In this document: positions 1 to 10,410 of the stretch, piece by piece | Layout of the letters: every line of letters begins with the position of its first letter | Position numbering within the stretch: the stretch's first letter is position 1 | DNA from: Trichopria drosophilae | Lineage: Eukaryota; Arthropoda; Insecta; Hymenoptera; Diapriidae | NCBI GenBank assembly: GCA_030407085.1 | Contig: CM059582.1 | Coordinates: 66,525,501-66,589,500, forward strand | Direction: 5' to 3' | Length of the DNA: 64,000 nucleotides | The notes under the pieces: model-generated | Database searches by the model: none | The model's input: the letters and a program-made list of their open reading frames with translations, nothing else | What the model was told of the DNA's origin: nothing | Position numbers and translations under genes: made by a program

Positions 1-418
1 ACTGTAGGCGTCTATCAGGATCGTCTTCATTGAATTGTTGTACGAGTCTAACTTTGTATGGGTGAAATTTTAAGTTTTTAGTTAAGATCCGTTGTACTGT
101 ACCGTAACATAAGTCGTGCTGCTGTTTAACTTTCCTGATGGAAGTATGAGGATCTTCCGTTATTGACAGCGCGACATTCAACTCATTTTCTTCAGTTGAT
201 GCTGTTACTGGACGACCTGCTCTTGGGAGATCCTTCACAGTACCGTGAACTTCAAAACGATTTATTGTTCTGCTAACAGTAGATTTAGAAATCGGTTCTC
301 GTCCCTCTCTAAATGATGCGTTAAATAAGATTCGCACATTCTCTAAAGATCGCTGGTTATCACGCCAGCCTCTCATCATGAGAATGGTTATTCTTTCTCG
401 TTCACTTAGCGCAGCCAT
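1..418 (-). CDS. Tc1/mariner (IS630)-type transposase, N-terminal part, cut by window edge
   Basis: An uninterrupted minus-strand frame starts at an ATG at 416-418 (MAALSERERITIL...) and runs off the left edge of the window after 139 codons with no stop. The residues look like the N-terminal helix-turn-helix half of an insect mariner-type transposase: a first helical block, then a second block with SISKSTVSRTINRFE-like spacing (seen: SKSTVSRTINRF at about residues 50-61) and a GRPVTAS linker, then a second HTH with TSIRKVKQQ. In the family this half binds the terminal inverted repeats; the D,D,D/E catalytic half would lie outside the window. Family assignment is by pattern. Whether the copy is intact cannot be told here. 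Confidence 0.72.
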   Translation of the reverse strand, partial: MAALSERERITILMMRGWRDNQRSLENVRILFNASFREGREPISKSTVSRTINRFEVHGTVKDLPRAGRPVTASTEENELNVALSITEDPHTSIRKVKQQHDLCYGTVQRILTKNLKFHPYKVRLVQQFNEDDPDRRLQ

Positions 419-727
419 TGCTCTTTGTACGAAATATACGTATGTATTTTGTTACTGAAATGATGCTTAATACGTTTAGATAGGAAAGGCGTTTAGATAG
501 GAAATCCATGTATCTCACAAAACGATAAAGTTAAGACCAAAATGTAACCTTATAAGACTGTACACGTATGTATAAATTCAATGTGAATGTATGTTGTTTA
601 TTTACTTCGCTGGTGACTCGTGCTCTCTGTCGCTGTTCGCGCGCCCAAGTTCACTTTGCACAAGTGTTGCGTAAGATGTATGTATACACTTTTTTTAAAC
701 AGTTTATTATTCTATTTACAAAATTAG

Positions 728-905
728 AGGACAAGCGAGGGACAGGAACTGATTCCTAAATCGACTTTTGGCAGAACAATAAATTGTTTCGAAGTTTACG
801 GCACTGTAAAGGATCTCCCTAGAGCAGATCGTCCAGTAATAGCATCGACTGAACAAAATGAATTTAACCACTCTCAATACCGGAAGGTCCTCATAACTTC
901 GTTAA
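728..905 (+). pseudogene. Decayed second copy of the same transposase N-terminus, opposite strand
   Basis: On the plus strand this stretch reproduces the middle of the transposase at 1-418: GRTINCFEVYGTVKDLP, then RADRPVIASTEQNEFN. Nucleotide agreement with the reverse complement of about 150-280 is plain by eye, but stops and indels break it and there is no start. It is divergent (head to head) from the first copy and runs straight into the tandem repeat that ends at 1642, so it is probably the 3' half of a deleted element. Confidence 0.6.
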
Positions 906-1642
906 GAAAATGAAACGGGGTTCCAATTAAAAAAAAAAATAATCTTGACCTGAGAATAATCTTCAAGGTAATTTTCAAGGTCAAATTTTATGCTAGCATT
1001 AAATATCCCGGAAAAAATCCTGAAACTTTTGTCTGAAACATTTTACCCGAAAATGACCTCTTGCTGAGTTAATTCGCTGTTCCGGGAGTTTTAAGTTTGG
1101 CCTTGAAATGACCTTGCCGAAAAAAACGGCCATAGTATATTCGGACTTAAAATTTTGTGTTCTTTCCGAATCCGTGAAAAAAAATAGCAGTTTCCATTAA
1201 AAAAAAACAAACTTGACCTTGAAATAACCTTGAAGGTTATGTTCAAGGTCAAATTCTGTGCTACCATTAAATAGCCCGGGAAAAATCCTTAAACTTTTGT
1301 CTGAAACAATTTCCAAAGAAATGCACACCCTCTGAGATATTTCGCCGTCACGCGAGTTTTAAGTTTCACCTTGAAATGACCTTGCCGAAAAAAACGGCCA
1401 TAGCATATTCGGACGTAAAATTTTGTGCTCTTTCCGAATCCGTGAAAAAAAATAGGGGTTCCCATTTAAAAAAATTAACTTGACCTTGAAATAACCTTCA
1501 AGGTCATGTTCAAGGTCAAATTCAATATCGCCATTAAATAGCCAGGGAAAAATCCTGAAACTTTTGTCTGAAACATTTTCCTCGAAAATGCACTCCTGCT
1601 GAGATATTTTGCTGTTCCGGGACTTTTGGATCACCCTGTATA
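906..1642 (+). repeat. Subterminal tandem repeat (~267 bp x 2.7) ending in a mariner-like terminus
   Basis: Landmark GTCTGAAAC recurs at 1031, 1299 and 1566 (spacing 268 and 267), and GACCTTGA...CAAGGTC blocks recur with it. Copies differ by scattered substitutions. The array stops at TTTGGATCACCCTGTATA, the usual look of a mariner-class terminal inverted repeat abutting a TA target, and follows a transposase fragment. A related terminus occurs at 8070-8112. Each unit contains several short self-complementary AAGGTCA/TGACCTT stretches. Confidence 0.7.
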
Positions 1643-1737
1643 TATATATATCTTTATCATTATATTTTCTCTGTACGGTTAACCCACGAGGTTACCCCTC
1701 AAGCTAAATAAACATTATTCTATTCTATTCTATTCTA
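1643..1737 (+). repeat. Possible 3' tail of a non-LTR retrotransposon with (ATTCT)n
   Basis: A short unique stretch with an AATAAA-like signal (CTAAATAAACATT) is followed by four ATTCT repeats at about 1715-1735. Such pentamer tails end many insect non-LTR elements. No coding sequence remains, so this is inferred from form alone. Confidence 0.35.
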
Positions 1738-2394
1738 AATTCGTAACTAGGAGACACTGTCTCGCTTAAAAAGATCAAACCAAACGAATTCTGATATCAG
1801 TTGCACGATCCGAATTGAGTATCACGGTACAAGTATGGAGTTTATCGTCGACGTTCAAGGTTTTTGAAACAAAAGCCTCCTTTGCCGATTCTAGCGCCAA
1901 TCCGTGCATCGATTGTCTCTCTTAGACGTCTTCAATAGCCATTTTCTTTCCTTACCCCAACTCCTCGAAATTCTGTTGCGCATCTACGACCCTACCTCCA
2001 TCGATACAACTACTGCCCTCTACCCTAATAATCCCTATCCTACGTGAGGTCCTTCCTGAAATATAATTGGTCCCTCATAAATTGTAACTCCCATATAATG
2101 GTGCGGTGGTGGAACGAGGAAGGAAGAAAACGACACCCGACCTGGGAAGCAATTGCGTTTTGACCTTTGTTCAGAAGCCAACGAGTGTAATTAGCAAATA
2201 ATTCGAAGCGTGCAATTGTGGGAAGAGTCACGTGTGTGAGTGAAGTAGCGTGGAAGAGTGTAAACAAACGATCTAGGAAAGTTCCCTGGCCACGGCTCGA
2301 CCTGCTAGGCGACTAGGGATTTACGGCGTGCTCCGTCACCTTAAGTACCGTTATTCGTTTGCGTCGCGTCCCTAATTTATTATTCATAGCGTTG
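1738..2394. other. No recognised feature
   Basis: Mixed-composition DNA. Only short, unconvincing frames are present, and I see no repeat or transposon end. Confidence 0.5.
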
Positions 2395-2499
2395 CTCCCC
2401 TTTTTCATAATATTATATCTCAGGCAATTATTAAAAAACCGCGATTGCGTCGGTAGAACCCTCGGTAGTGTGATTTTCGAGTGAATCAGTTTTTTTTGT

Positions 2500-2615
2500 A
2501 CATCATTTTTTTATAAAACAATAAATGTTCTGGTATCTCTATATAAATGTAATCCTTTATTTTATATTATCCCGAAATACAGATTACAAAATTGGCATCC
2601 CTGGTGGCGAATCCG
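2500..2615 (+). other. Possible LTR R/U5 end and primer-binding site of the Gypsy element
   Basis: AATAAA at about 2520 and a T-rich stretch precede CAGATTACA, followed by AAATTGGCATCCCTGGTGG at about 2591. An LTR ending in CA followed within a few bases by a TGG-start tRNA-complementary site is the expected layout. With no second LTR to align, the boundary is a guess. Confidence 0.35.
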
Positions 2616-3976
2616 AAAAATTCAAATTCAATGGAATTAAATTCAAAATTTCCAAGCGGCTCGCCTGAGTGTACGTGTTTCGTAAACAAACCGTGTTTAT
2701 GCACCCCGCTTTCCCGGAATAACCGATTATCATAATTATATCAATAATTGGATATCATAACCGATATCCACATCGAGTTGTAACGAAATAATTTTGAGTG
2801 CGGAATAACAAAGTGTGTCAATAGGCAGTGATTGTAGTATCCCCGAACCTCTCGAATTTTCCGATTTTTTCCTATATTCCTTTTTTTCATTATTTAATTC
2901 CTCTGGAATAAGAATCTTGCGGAAATTAATTAAGATACTAGTATTAAGTAATAGAGAATGTTATTATATGAAATATTATTTTTATCAAAAACATTAGTTT
3001 TCAATTAACATTATTCATTTATTAGGTGAAATATCATTAAAGAGAATATTAGTATGTGAAGTTTTATGATACCTTAGTATACCATAGTGTGCATAACTTA
3101 ACCTTGTTTTTCTTGACGGCTACCCCGAACAGTACAGGTTAGCAGGGTGAACTCACCCTATTTTCCCACACCACCCTTTTACCGCCCCCCCCCCTCAACC
3201 CGAATATTCTCAGCACCCCGATACATTTTGTTTGTTCTCTCCCTTTTTCTAATTCCAGCTATTAATTAAGTAGAATGTTTAATTCAAACAACCATCGTGC
3301 ATCAGCGTAGTGAAGCGTGAGTGATCTACCCTCTCCGAAACAGATTTTATTCAGTGGGCCCGCTCCCTGTTATTATCTTTTGGTTTTTTCTTTATATTTT
3401 CTTATTGTTCCAATATTATTTCAGAAGTGATCGGTGTCGGACTTCACCCCTGTATCTCCTCCCACACCTCCAGTAATTATATTTCCAGAATAACCCCATC
3501 AGTAAAACAGATCTCTCTAGATTTCCAAATAACCAAGTGGCTGGGTAAAACTTTTTTCCCTTTTACCCACTCAATAGAAAGTGCGCTGATGGGTCCCTAT
3601 CGACCCCCGCTTCTTTGTCTCTCGTTTTTTTTGCGTCGCCCCGCCCCGCCCGCCGTGACTCTTCCCCTACTCCCGAATTCCCCCCTCACTCCTGTACCTT
3701 TGCCATTATCCCAAACCCTCTTCCTCTCTCTCTCTTTTCCCTTTTTTTTTGCTCTCTCGCCTCATAGGAGGACTACGTTATTTTATACTCCACATCCTAT
3801 AGTTTTTTGTTGTTGCCATTGTTCCTTTGCTGCAAGTGATTGCAATGGTTGGACCCAATTATTGATAATCTTTCTTTCCTGTGTCGCTGTTCTCCCCCCT
3901 TCTTTTCTTTTTCACTTTCTTTCTTTCTTTTTGTTTGTTTTGTTTGTTGTTTGTCTTTTTTTGATAAAAAGTAAGG
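2616..3976 (+). other. Untranslated leader of the Gypsy element; no gene
   Basis: About 1.3 kb between the putative primer-binding site and the first gag codons. The first half is AT-rich; 3580-3970 is strongly pyrimidine-rich (C and T runs). The 217-codon open frame at 3427-4080 has the composition of a translated polypyrimidine tract and is in a different frame from gag, so I do not call it. Confidence 0.45.
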
Positions 3977-6022
3977 ATGTTAGGAAACGCCCTCCCCGGT
4001 ACAAGCAGAGACATTCCGGTCACGTCCACTGCGGTGTGCAGTGTGACGACCGTCGTGGCCAGTACGGTGATGGCCACTAATACGACCTCCTCTCAGAGCA
4101 GGTCACCTAATATGGCCACTACGAAATAGTATGCCGTCATCTGGACAGAAGTAGAGAATATCCGCGATTTTCGCGAATTGCTGTTGCAGTGCAACAGGGC
4201 GGAAGTCGCGATATGCGGTACTACGGAAGAACTGCGCGACAGATTGACTCGTCATCGCGTACTTGTACGGTATCCCGACACCCCCCTCGAATGGGAGGTC
4301 GATATAGAAACCCGCGGGTCCGCGCCCCCATTTACTCTGTCCATGGCATTGCAGGACTTTACGGTAGGTAACGTCCTTCAGAATTGAACATTACCTCCCT
4401 CCATCGGTAACGCTACCTCGCTATCCCCTAGCAATAAACATCCGCTCCCCTCCACAACAATTAGGCCACCTCCGTTAGCCAATCCCCCACCAATATGGAG
4501 CGGTACCCTCCTGCCCTCGGTTCGCTCCCGCGACTTTTATCAGGACCCTATCACCTTTCACGATTCAACTGGGAACCCCACTCATTATGATACCTTATGG
4601 AACCGTCTCATCCTACTAGCCACCCAACCCAACCATCCCCACTCCTCGCTCTACGACCCGGAATATTTCCAAACACCCATCCACGGTACCAATCTTCCGC
4701 TTCCGGTCCAGTTCGCATGCCGTGCCCCACTCAGTTGCCGCCCGCTCGTAACTACACCTCTTCTCCCGCGCCTCCTACCTCAGCTGGATGGCCTTCGTCC
4801 TCCCAAACGATACCCCCATATGGGGCCACTCAGCCGATGCCTCGAGATAACCCCGCATATTCCCCGCAAACTCCCCGCCACCGACCTAACGTATAATTTC
4901 AACGATCCCCCCCCCCCCCCCCCCCCCCTCGCGGCTTTACAGCACGCATATCGTACCCTACTTGGTGGATGCCTCGAGGCATCCCCATCCATTTACTATG
5001 CTTCCATGACCTCCGTACAGCCTTCGTGGTATCGAGAACCCTCCGTCATGGAAAATAAAACTGCCATAGACCACTGGCGTAACCACGGACCGAAGTTTTC
5101 TGGTGAGGAGGGCGAGGATGCGGAGGAATTCCTGCTCAAGCTGCATAAGGATGGAATGACCCGCAGCCTCCCGGAAGAGGAAATGCTTCTCTCCTTGCCA
5201 GAGACTTTTCGCGGTTCTGCAATCCACTGATGTCGAGTGGAACGGGCCAGTTGGATTACCTTCGACGAGTTTGTCATATTCTTTCGGGAAACGTTCAGGC
5301 AGCGCTACCTACAAGCCAGTATTAAGCGCGATATCTCCCTCCGTACGCAGGGCGTCGAGGAGCCTGTCCGCGATTTCCCAGTGGCCTTGCGTTGCTTATT
5401 GAATATGGTGAACCTTCTCTTGCCCCTCCCCGATCAGTTAGATATAGCACGCCAAAACTTGCGCCCCGAACTGGCGGAGCACGTTAACCGGGACACCATA
5501 GCGAAGTATAGCGATCTTCTCCGAATTGGTCGACACCAGGAATCCGTAATTAGTAGAGAGAAGGTTACCCGTCAAGTAGAGGCACTTCTAGACCGTTACA
5601 TAGTCGCCTCCAGCTCCGAAGTTCTTTCTCTAACCCAATTGACCCAGTATTCCATAGACGTCCAGTACTACCCCCCAATTCGTCAGAAATCGCGAAACAT
5701 GTCTCCCTACTTGTTGAATATTGCCCATCGCGAAGTAGATATAATGCTAGAGGAGGGTGTACTCGAGCGATCAAATAGCCCCTGGATGAGTAACCCCGTA
5801 ATTGTCCCTAAGACCAACGGAAAGTACCGATTTTTTAACGATTTTCGTGACGTTTATAAAGTTCCCCGGAAAGACGCATACCCGATCCCTAAAATGGACA
5901 GAATCCTGGCTGGATTGAGGCGGGCAAAATTTGTGTCCAAACTCGATCTTAGTCAGGCTTATTTCCAGATACCCATAGATCCCGCCAGCCTGCGAACCAC
6001 ACATTTTCACCTACCTGGATGA
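3977..6022 (+). pseudogene. Gypsy gag joined to the first half of reverse transcriptase, one frame with three stops
   Basis: From ATG 3977 a single frame runs to 6022, broken only by TAG 4127-4129, TGA 4385-4387 and TGA 5228-5230. The N-terminus is Thr/Ser-rich; 4130-4387 holds a short helical block (NIRDFRELLLQCNRAEVA); 4388-5000 is Pro-rich and includes a C20 tract at 4909-4928. At 5060-5560 comes a retrotransposon-gag domain (FSGEEGEDAEEFL, then TFDEFVIFFRETF). Immediately after, with no zinc knuckle or aspartic protease, the RT begins: EVDIMLEEGVLERSNSPW, NDFRDVYKVPRKDAYPIP, KLDLSQAYFQIPI (first catalytic Asp). It stops at HFHLPG* where a deletion shifts the frame. The gag-RT fusion is best read as an internal deletion. 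Confidence 0.8.
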
Positions 6023-6360
6023 CGTGATAATCGCCACCGATACGGAGTCAAATCACTTCCACTATCTCAATATAGTATTAGACACCCTCACGTGTTCCGG
6101 ATTAGATGTAAACCGAGAAAAGGGCGAGTTCTTTTGACCCCAAGAAAAAGTACCTCGGCTACGTTATCGGTCACGCTGGATTAAAAACGGACCCTGACAA
6201 GATTTCCCCCATCTTAGAATACCCGCCTCCAACCAACCTTAAACAGTTGTGAAGGTTCCTAGGCATGGTCGGGTCGTACTCAAAATTCCTACTCTATCTC
6301 TCCCGGGATCGGGCCCCCCTCATTCAGCTCCTGATGAAAAACGCCCCCTGGAGATGGCGT
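6005..6360 (+). pseudogene. Gypsy RT second half with YLDD box
   Basis: In the frame offset from the upstream part, FTYLDDVIIATD begins at about 6006; YLDD holds two of the three RT catalytic aspartates. The stretch with the GLxNAPATFQ motif that should precede it (about 45 residues) is missing, so the deletion removed the RT fingers/palm junction. After a stop at about 6137 another frame gives KYLGYVIGHAGLKTDPDK and, past a TGA, RFLGMVGSYSKF, the normal RT thumb/RNase H linker. At least two frameshifts are needed. Confidence 0.75.
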
Positions 6361-6373
6361 CCTGCAACAGGAA

Positions 6374-6900
6374 ATGGCCGTTAAAACCCTTTGCTATTCC
6401 CACATCAGCATCCCCATCCTAGCGCGTCCCGATTTCAACCTCCCCTTTTTAGTGCAGACTGACGCCAGTGACTTCGCCCTGGGTGCCGTCCTCACTCAAA
6501 TCCTAAAGGGGGTCGAGTACCCCATCGTAATTGCAAGTCGTCTGCTGATACAGGCCGAGGGCAAGTACTCCGTGACCGAAAAGAGTGCTTGACCGTTCTG
6601 TAGCAGTAAAAAAATGTAGACCGTACATACGGTGATCACCGATCACAGCAGCCTCACGTGGTTGAGAAATTTGAAAGACCCCACCCCATTAATCTGACAA
6701 TCCAGCCTTGTAAAGGACTAATGGCACGAAGGACAAGAAATAGACGTCCTCCATGCTATTGTTAATTCCCTCGACCCCTGGTATAGGGACAAAATGCAAA
6801 ATGTTAGAGAATTTCCTTTTAAATACTCCCGTTGGGAAATAGCAAATCGCCCCCACTTAATCATTGAACCTGCCCTCTCCGACTTAGACGCGTAGAAACT
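6374..6900 (+). pseudogene. Gypsy RNase H and linker
   Basis: The open frame 6374-6592 gives LVQTDASDFALGAVLTQ (catalytic Asp of a Ty3-type RNase H) and YPIVIASRLL...AEGKYSVTEKSA. Downstream, broken by stops, come VITDHSSLTWL-like and SLDPWYRDKMQNVREFPF-like segments typical of the RNase H/integrase linker. The domain would degrade the RNA strand during reverse transcription. This copy has at least four stops. Confidence 0.75.
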
Positions 6901-6901
6901 A

Positions 6902-7570
6902 GTGTTACCCAAGGAATCCCGTGGTCGGGCCCAGTATGAGTCCCATGATTGTCTCCAAGCCGGCCACCTCGGTATTGATAAAACCTATCACCGGGTAACT
7001 CAGAGATTCTTTTGGCCCGTAGTATTTCTAGACGTTGATCAGTATGTATCCAGATGCCCCACCTGTCAAAGAAGTACAGATTCCCAAGCGCCCTCAGTAG
7101 GTTTAATGCGAGAACGAACGTACGAAGGCCCGTGGACTACCGCGGATGCGGACATCGTGCACCCCTTTCCCCCTAGTCGAAATAGGAATCAATTCGTCGT
7201 TGTCTCCAGCATGTCTTTACCAAGTTTGTAGAAGCGCGGGTTTTAAGGGCGGCTAATGGGGCCACCATAATTGACGCCCTGCATACTCTGGTGACGCAAC
7301 GCTGGAGCTGCTCAAAATATTTCCTGGCGGACAACGATACCGAATTCGAAAACTCATATGTGGACAGCCACCTTCAATAAATGATCACCATCCGTACTCC
7401 CCACCCCCCTACTACCCCCAAGCCAACTCCGTAGAGCAGGCTATTCGAACACTGAAAACGATGATCACTTCCTTCGTCTCCACCGACCATCGAGACTGGG
7501 ACATTCACCTCCCCGAGTTTTGTTTTGCCATGAATAACGCCTCTTAATTTCCTTTCTTAATTTCGGTCGT
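6902..7570 (+). pseudogene. Gypsy integrase (zinc finger and core)
   Basis: An HHCC zinc-binding module is clear: HDCLQAGHLGIDKTYHRVTQRFFWP then CPTCQR. The core follows with DADIVHPFPPSRNRNQFVVV, after a frame change FLADNDTEFE, and after another PQANSVEQAIRTLKTMI, which are the positions of the D, D and E of a retroviral-type integrase. HRDWDIHLPEFCFAMNNAS closes the core. Stops at about 7229 and 7378 and at least two frame changes make it non-functional. Confidence 0.75.
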
Positions 7571-7681
7571 AATCTCCGCCCCGAGCGGAGTATCTTAGAA
7601 GACCACCCCCTCCCATTTCACCCTGGTGAACCCGATGGATGGCGCGATCGAGTAAAGCGACTCCCGTTCATCTTAGACTGG

Positions 7682-8071
7682 GTGCGGAAAAACCTCGAGC
7701 AGGCCGCCAAACGGCAGGTTCAGTATTATAATCACAATGGACGAGTTATCAGATGCCGCGAGGATGAACTCGTCATGCGTCGTAACCGCGTACTTCTCTC
7801 CGGGGCCCAGCATTTTTCGACCAATTTAGCCGCTCCTTTTATTGGACCATATAAGATAACAAAAACAGTCTCCCCCATCATACACGAGTTGGAGAACGCC
7901 GACGCGACGGTCGCCGGAACGTCCCCTCTTTCGACCGTCTCCCCTTTCGACAAGCCCCTATCCCTAGAGTCCTACGAGTACCTCCCTACCTTCGTAGCCT
8001 CTCCCTTGATACCCATCCTTGACCCCCCTCATCGCCTTTCCCGCAACCCACAAGGTACCCTGCCCAACTGA
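7682..8071 (+). pseudogene. Gypsy polyprotein C-terminal piece
   Basis: A 129-codon frame begins in the region that follows the integrase core (AKRQVQYYNHNGRVIRCREDELVMRRNRVLLS) and matches the usual position of the SH3-like/GPF domain (PFIGPYKITKTVSPIIHELE). The end (LSRNPQGTLPN*) meets a foreign transposon terminus at 8071. No envelope-like frame follows. Confidence 0.65.
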
Positions 8072-8333
8072 GATATTTAACCGTTCCGGAACTTTTTCCC
8101 ATCACTGTATATAATATACAAGGTGATCCTTTTCTCTATGCTAACCGGCTAATAGTGGATTCCTGAGTTGATTCTAAGTAACTTTTCCCTGTACCAAAAT
8201 TGGATCTGAGGCTCAGAATTTAAGTGAAAAACCATTGAAATTTAGAGAAAAAAATTACCTTTTTTGCAATAACTCGGCTTCTTTTCAAGCTATTGTAATG
8301 ATTGAGTGCTCATTTTCAAGCTTTTTTTAAGCC
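8071..8333. repeat. Junction of two transposon termini
   Basis: GAGATATTTAACCGTTCCGG at 8070 matches the terminus at 1600-1642, ending near CACTGTATATAATA. Directly after, TACAAGGTGATCCTTTTC starts another mariner-like end that runs into the BEL/Pao fragment. There is no coding sequence. Confidence 0.5.
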
Positions 8334-9590
8334 CTACAATTCTTTTCTGAGAACATTTGTACTGCGGTGAATATGAATTTCATGTTGGACTTGGTTGTCA
8401 CTAGATCCAAACCAACGTGGTATTGTTAACTTATCCAGATGATGTAAGTCGTTACTAATAGTGTTCCAGATGTTCATTACTGAATTAGGAAGCGAAGCAT
8501 CCCAATCCAGTTTAAGCTGCAACAATTACTGCATCAGTACCTTCGCAGTCCCGATTACAGGAGATACCCAGCCTAAGGGATCATATAGGCGGGCAATAAA
8601 AGACACAAGAGAGCGTTTAGTTAATTGCGTTCGAATAGTGAGTTGCACTTGATAGTGAAATGAGTCCGATGTTGGGTTCCAAAATACGCCTGGAATTTTT
8701 ATACCTTCTCCCTTGTGGATAGGCTTACCTGTCGCGATCCCATAGTTGGCGGGATTTACATCAGAGAGTAAAACAGGATCGTTACTAGCCTATATATCGA
8801 TATAGATACCCGATTGTAATCTAGACATCGCTCGTGGAAATTTGGGACCATCGCCATGGATAAGCTATCGTAGAACACGTTGCGCTAAAAATGGTGCGCA
8901 TAAGACGCCGAAAGTGACTGTATTCAACTGATAATGTTGGATGCTTTGATCCGAGGAATGCCTCCACACAATTCGCTGACAATCGCGATCACGGGGGTCA
9001 ATCCAAATTTACCGGTACATTTGACTGAAATCGGCGCTAAACACAACGCGTGGGAAGCGCCATTGTGTCAAGATTGCGTTAATGTCTGATTGTAGTTTCG
9101 GGCCAACATATAAAGTGTCGTTGAGAGAGACACCATTGGAAGTCTTGCGTGAAGCATCGAAAAGGACACGGAGCGGCGTTGTAGAGCTACTTTCCTTGAT
9201 AACTGCATGATGAGGCAGGTAACAAATGAGTGAAGAATGCACATCCGATGGCGGAACAACGCTCATATGATTATGGGTATCATAAGCTTTCATAAACGGT
9301 ATACCACCTGAGTTATGGATCTTGTTGGAGTCGGTTTTCTAGCGATACAAGGGAAGGAATAGCACGATTGGAGCTTTCACCGAATACTGGGGTAGTATTT
9401 TTCAAAGGAAGCCGCACAATATATTTCCCATTTAGTAGCCTCGTATGTGTTGTCAGAAAATGATTTTCACAATGTACATCATTCTCGGATGCATGAGAAA
9501 CGTCGGAAACGTTCTCGATTTCCCAGAATGAAGTGAGAAGTTGGAAAAGCTGATGCTCCTCCGAACACGTGCGCACTTGGGCATGAGAAG
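8334..9590 (-). pseudogene. BEL/Pao reverse transcriptase, broken
   Basis: The frame starts in the protease-RT linker (LFQLLTSFWEIENV, ENHFLTTHTRLLNGKYIVRLP, SLENRL), then after a shift YLPHHAVIKESSSTTPLRVLFDAS and VVFSADFSQMYR, where ADFSQMYR carries the first catalytic Asp region. After a stop at about 9008 the RT continues in pieces (NTVTFGVLCAPFLAQRVLR, ARLYDPLGWVSPVIGTAKVLMQ, LDWDASLP). The order and spacing match a Pao RT. The YVDD-box region is damaged and I do not see an intact box. Confidence 0.75.
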
Positions 9591-9596
9591 TGCGGG

Positions 9597-10140
9597 TTAT
9601 GTTGACGGGGAAGCGTAACGAGATAAGATCCACCCAAAAATGGAACGTTGGGCTGTGTGTTGCCCAGGCGAACTTTTGATGAGACTTTGGATAGCAGATT
9701 GACTGGAGGGACAGTCGACCGCAAAATGCAGATTCCGTAAATGTGACCATTGTGACGGAGAGCCTGAGTATTGAGGAACGTATGACGTGGGATCCTTCAA
9801 CACAATTGCTTGTGTCTTGAAAATCGGATGGGCATCAACAATGGGAGAGTTGGTCAAAAATGCTTCAAATTTGGCAACTCCAACTGAAGCGTTGTCAACA
9901 CCAGAGACCTTCGTGGAAAAACGCTTCAGGCATGAATTGAGTGCATGAACCACCTCCTCTGACACAAGTGTCGCCGTTGATCCGGGATCGATAAGTGCCC
10001 GAATTTTAAGTGTTCTTCCGTTGGACGCATGTACCAATACAAGTGCGGTAGCCAGAATGACCGGGGCTGGCTGGTAGTAATATCTGACACATTATGGGAT
10101 TTCACATCTGTGAAAAAATGCTCCCGAATGCAATTCAACT
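9597..10140 (-). pseudogene. BEL/Pao aspartic protease region
   Basis: The frame 9597-10037 reads HASNGRTLKIRALIDPGSTATLVSEE: D-P-G-S is the catalytic motif of the Pao-type retropepsin (more usually D-S/T-G or D-P/S-G-S in this group), followed by the expected hydrophobic turn. A downstream stretch (GVDNASVGVAKFEAF) is also typical. The protease would cut the Gag-Pol polyprotein. The upstream part lies in another frame, so it is disrupted. Confidence 0.72.
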
Positions 10141-10144
10141 GATG

Positions 10145-10400
10145 TCAGGGTATCAGATTCCTGTGATCGGTGCAGCATCGTGTGGTTTTCATTTTACAAC
10201 TAAAACATGAAAATGTACTTGTACATGCTATCAAAGAATGATTAGCGAAACAATTCACACATAAATGGTGTTTTTTGACAAATTCAAAACGTTGTGCGAT
10301 TGAGATATTTTTAAATCGGTTACAGGAATGTAATGGATGGTCTCCTTTGCACGCTATACAATTACGATGTTTTGTTTCTATATTTAATGTTTGCACATGA
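10145..10400 (-). pseudogene. BEL/Pao gag zinc knuckles
   Basis: Cys/His-rich segment: CIACKGDHPLHSC, then LCVNCFANHSLIAC and CFSCKMKTTRCC. The spacing resembles the double CCHC/CCHC-like knuckles that bind RNA at the end of BEL/Pao Gag. It lies between the gag body and the protease in the expected order but in its own frame. Confidence 0.7.
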
Positions 10401-10410
10401 GTTTCGACTT

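Larger units (their letters stand above)
2395..8070 (+). mobile_element. Ty3/Gypsy-type LTR retrotransposon, degenerate and 3' truncated
   Basis: Order on the plus strand: possible LTR end and primer-binding site (about 2500-2615), pyrimidine-rich leader, gag, reverse transcriptase, RNase H, integrase zinc finger, integrase core, chromodomain-position C-terminus. RT-RNase H-integrase is the Ty3/Gypsy order. The protease and gag zinc knuckle are missing between gag and RT, part of RT is deleted at about 6005, and stops are scattered. No 3' LTR is found: the last codons at 8071 meet the terminus of an unrelated element. Its high GC and C-rich coding style differ sharply from the AT-rich surroundings. 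Confidence 0.8.

Noticed and set aside
3427..4080. 217-codon plus-strand frame
   Set aside because: It translates a polypyrimidine leader (Leu/Phe/Pro/Ser runs), is in a different frame from gag, and has no motif.
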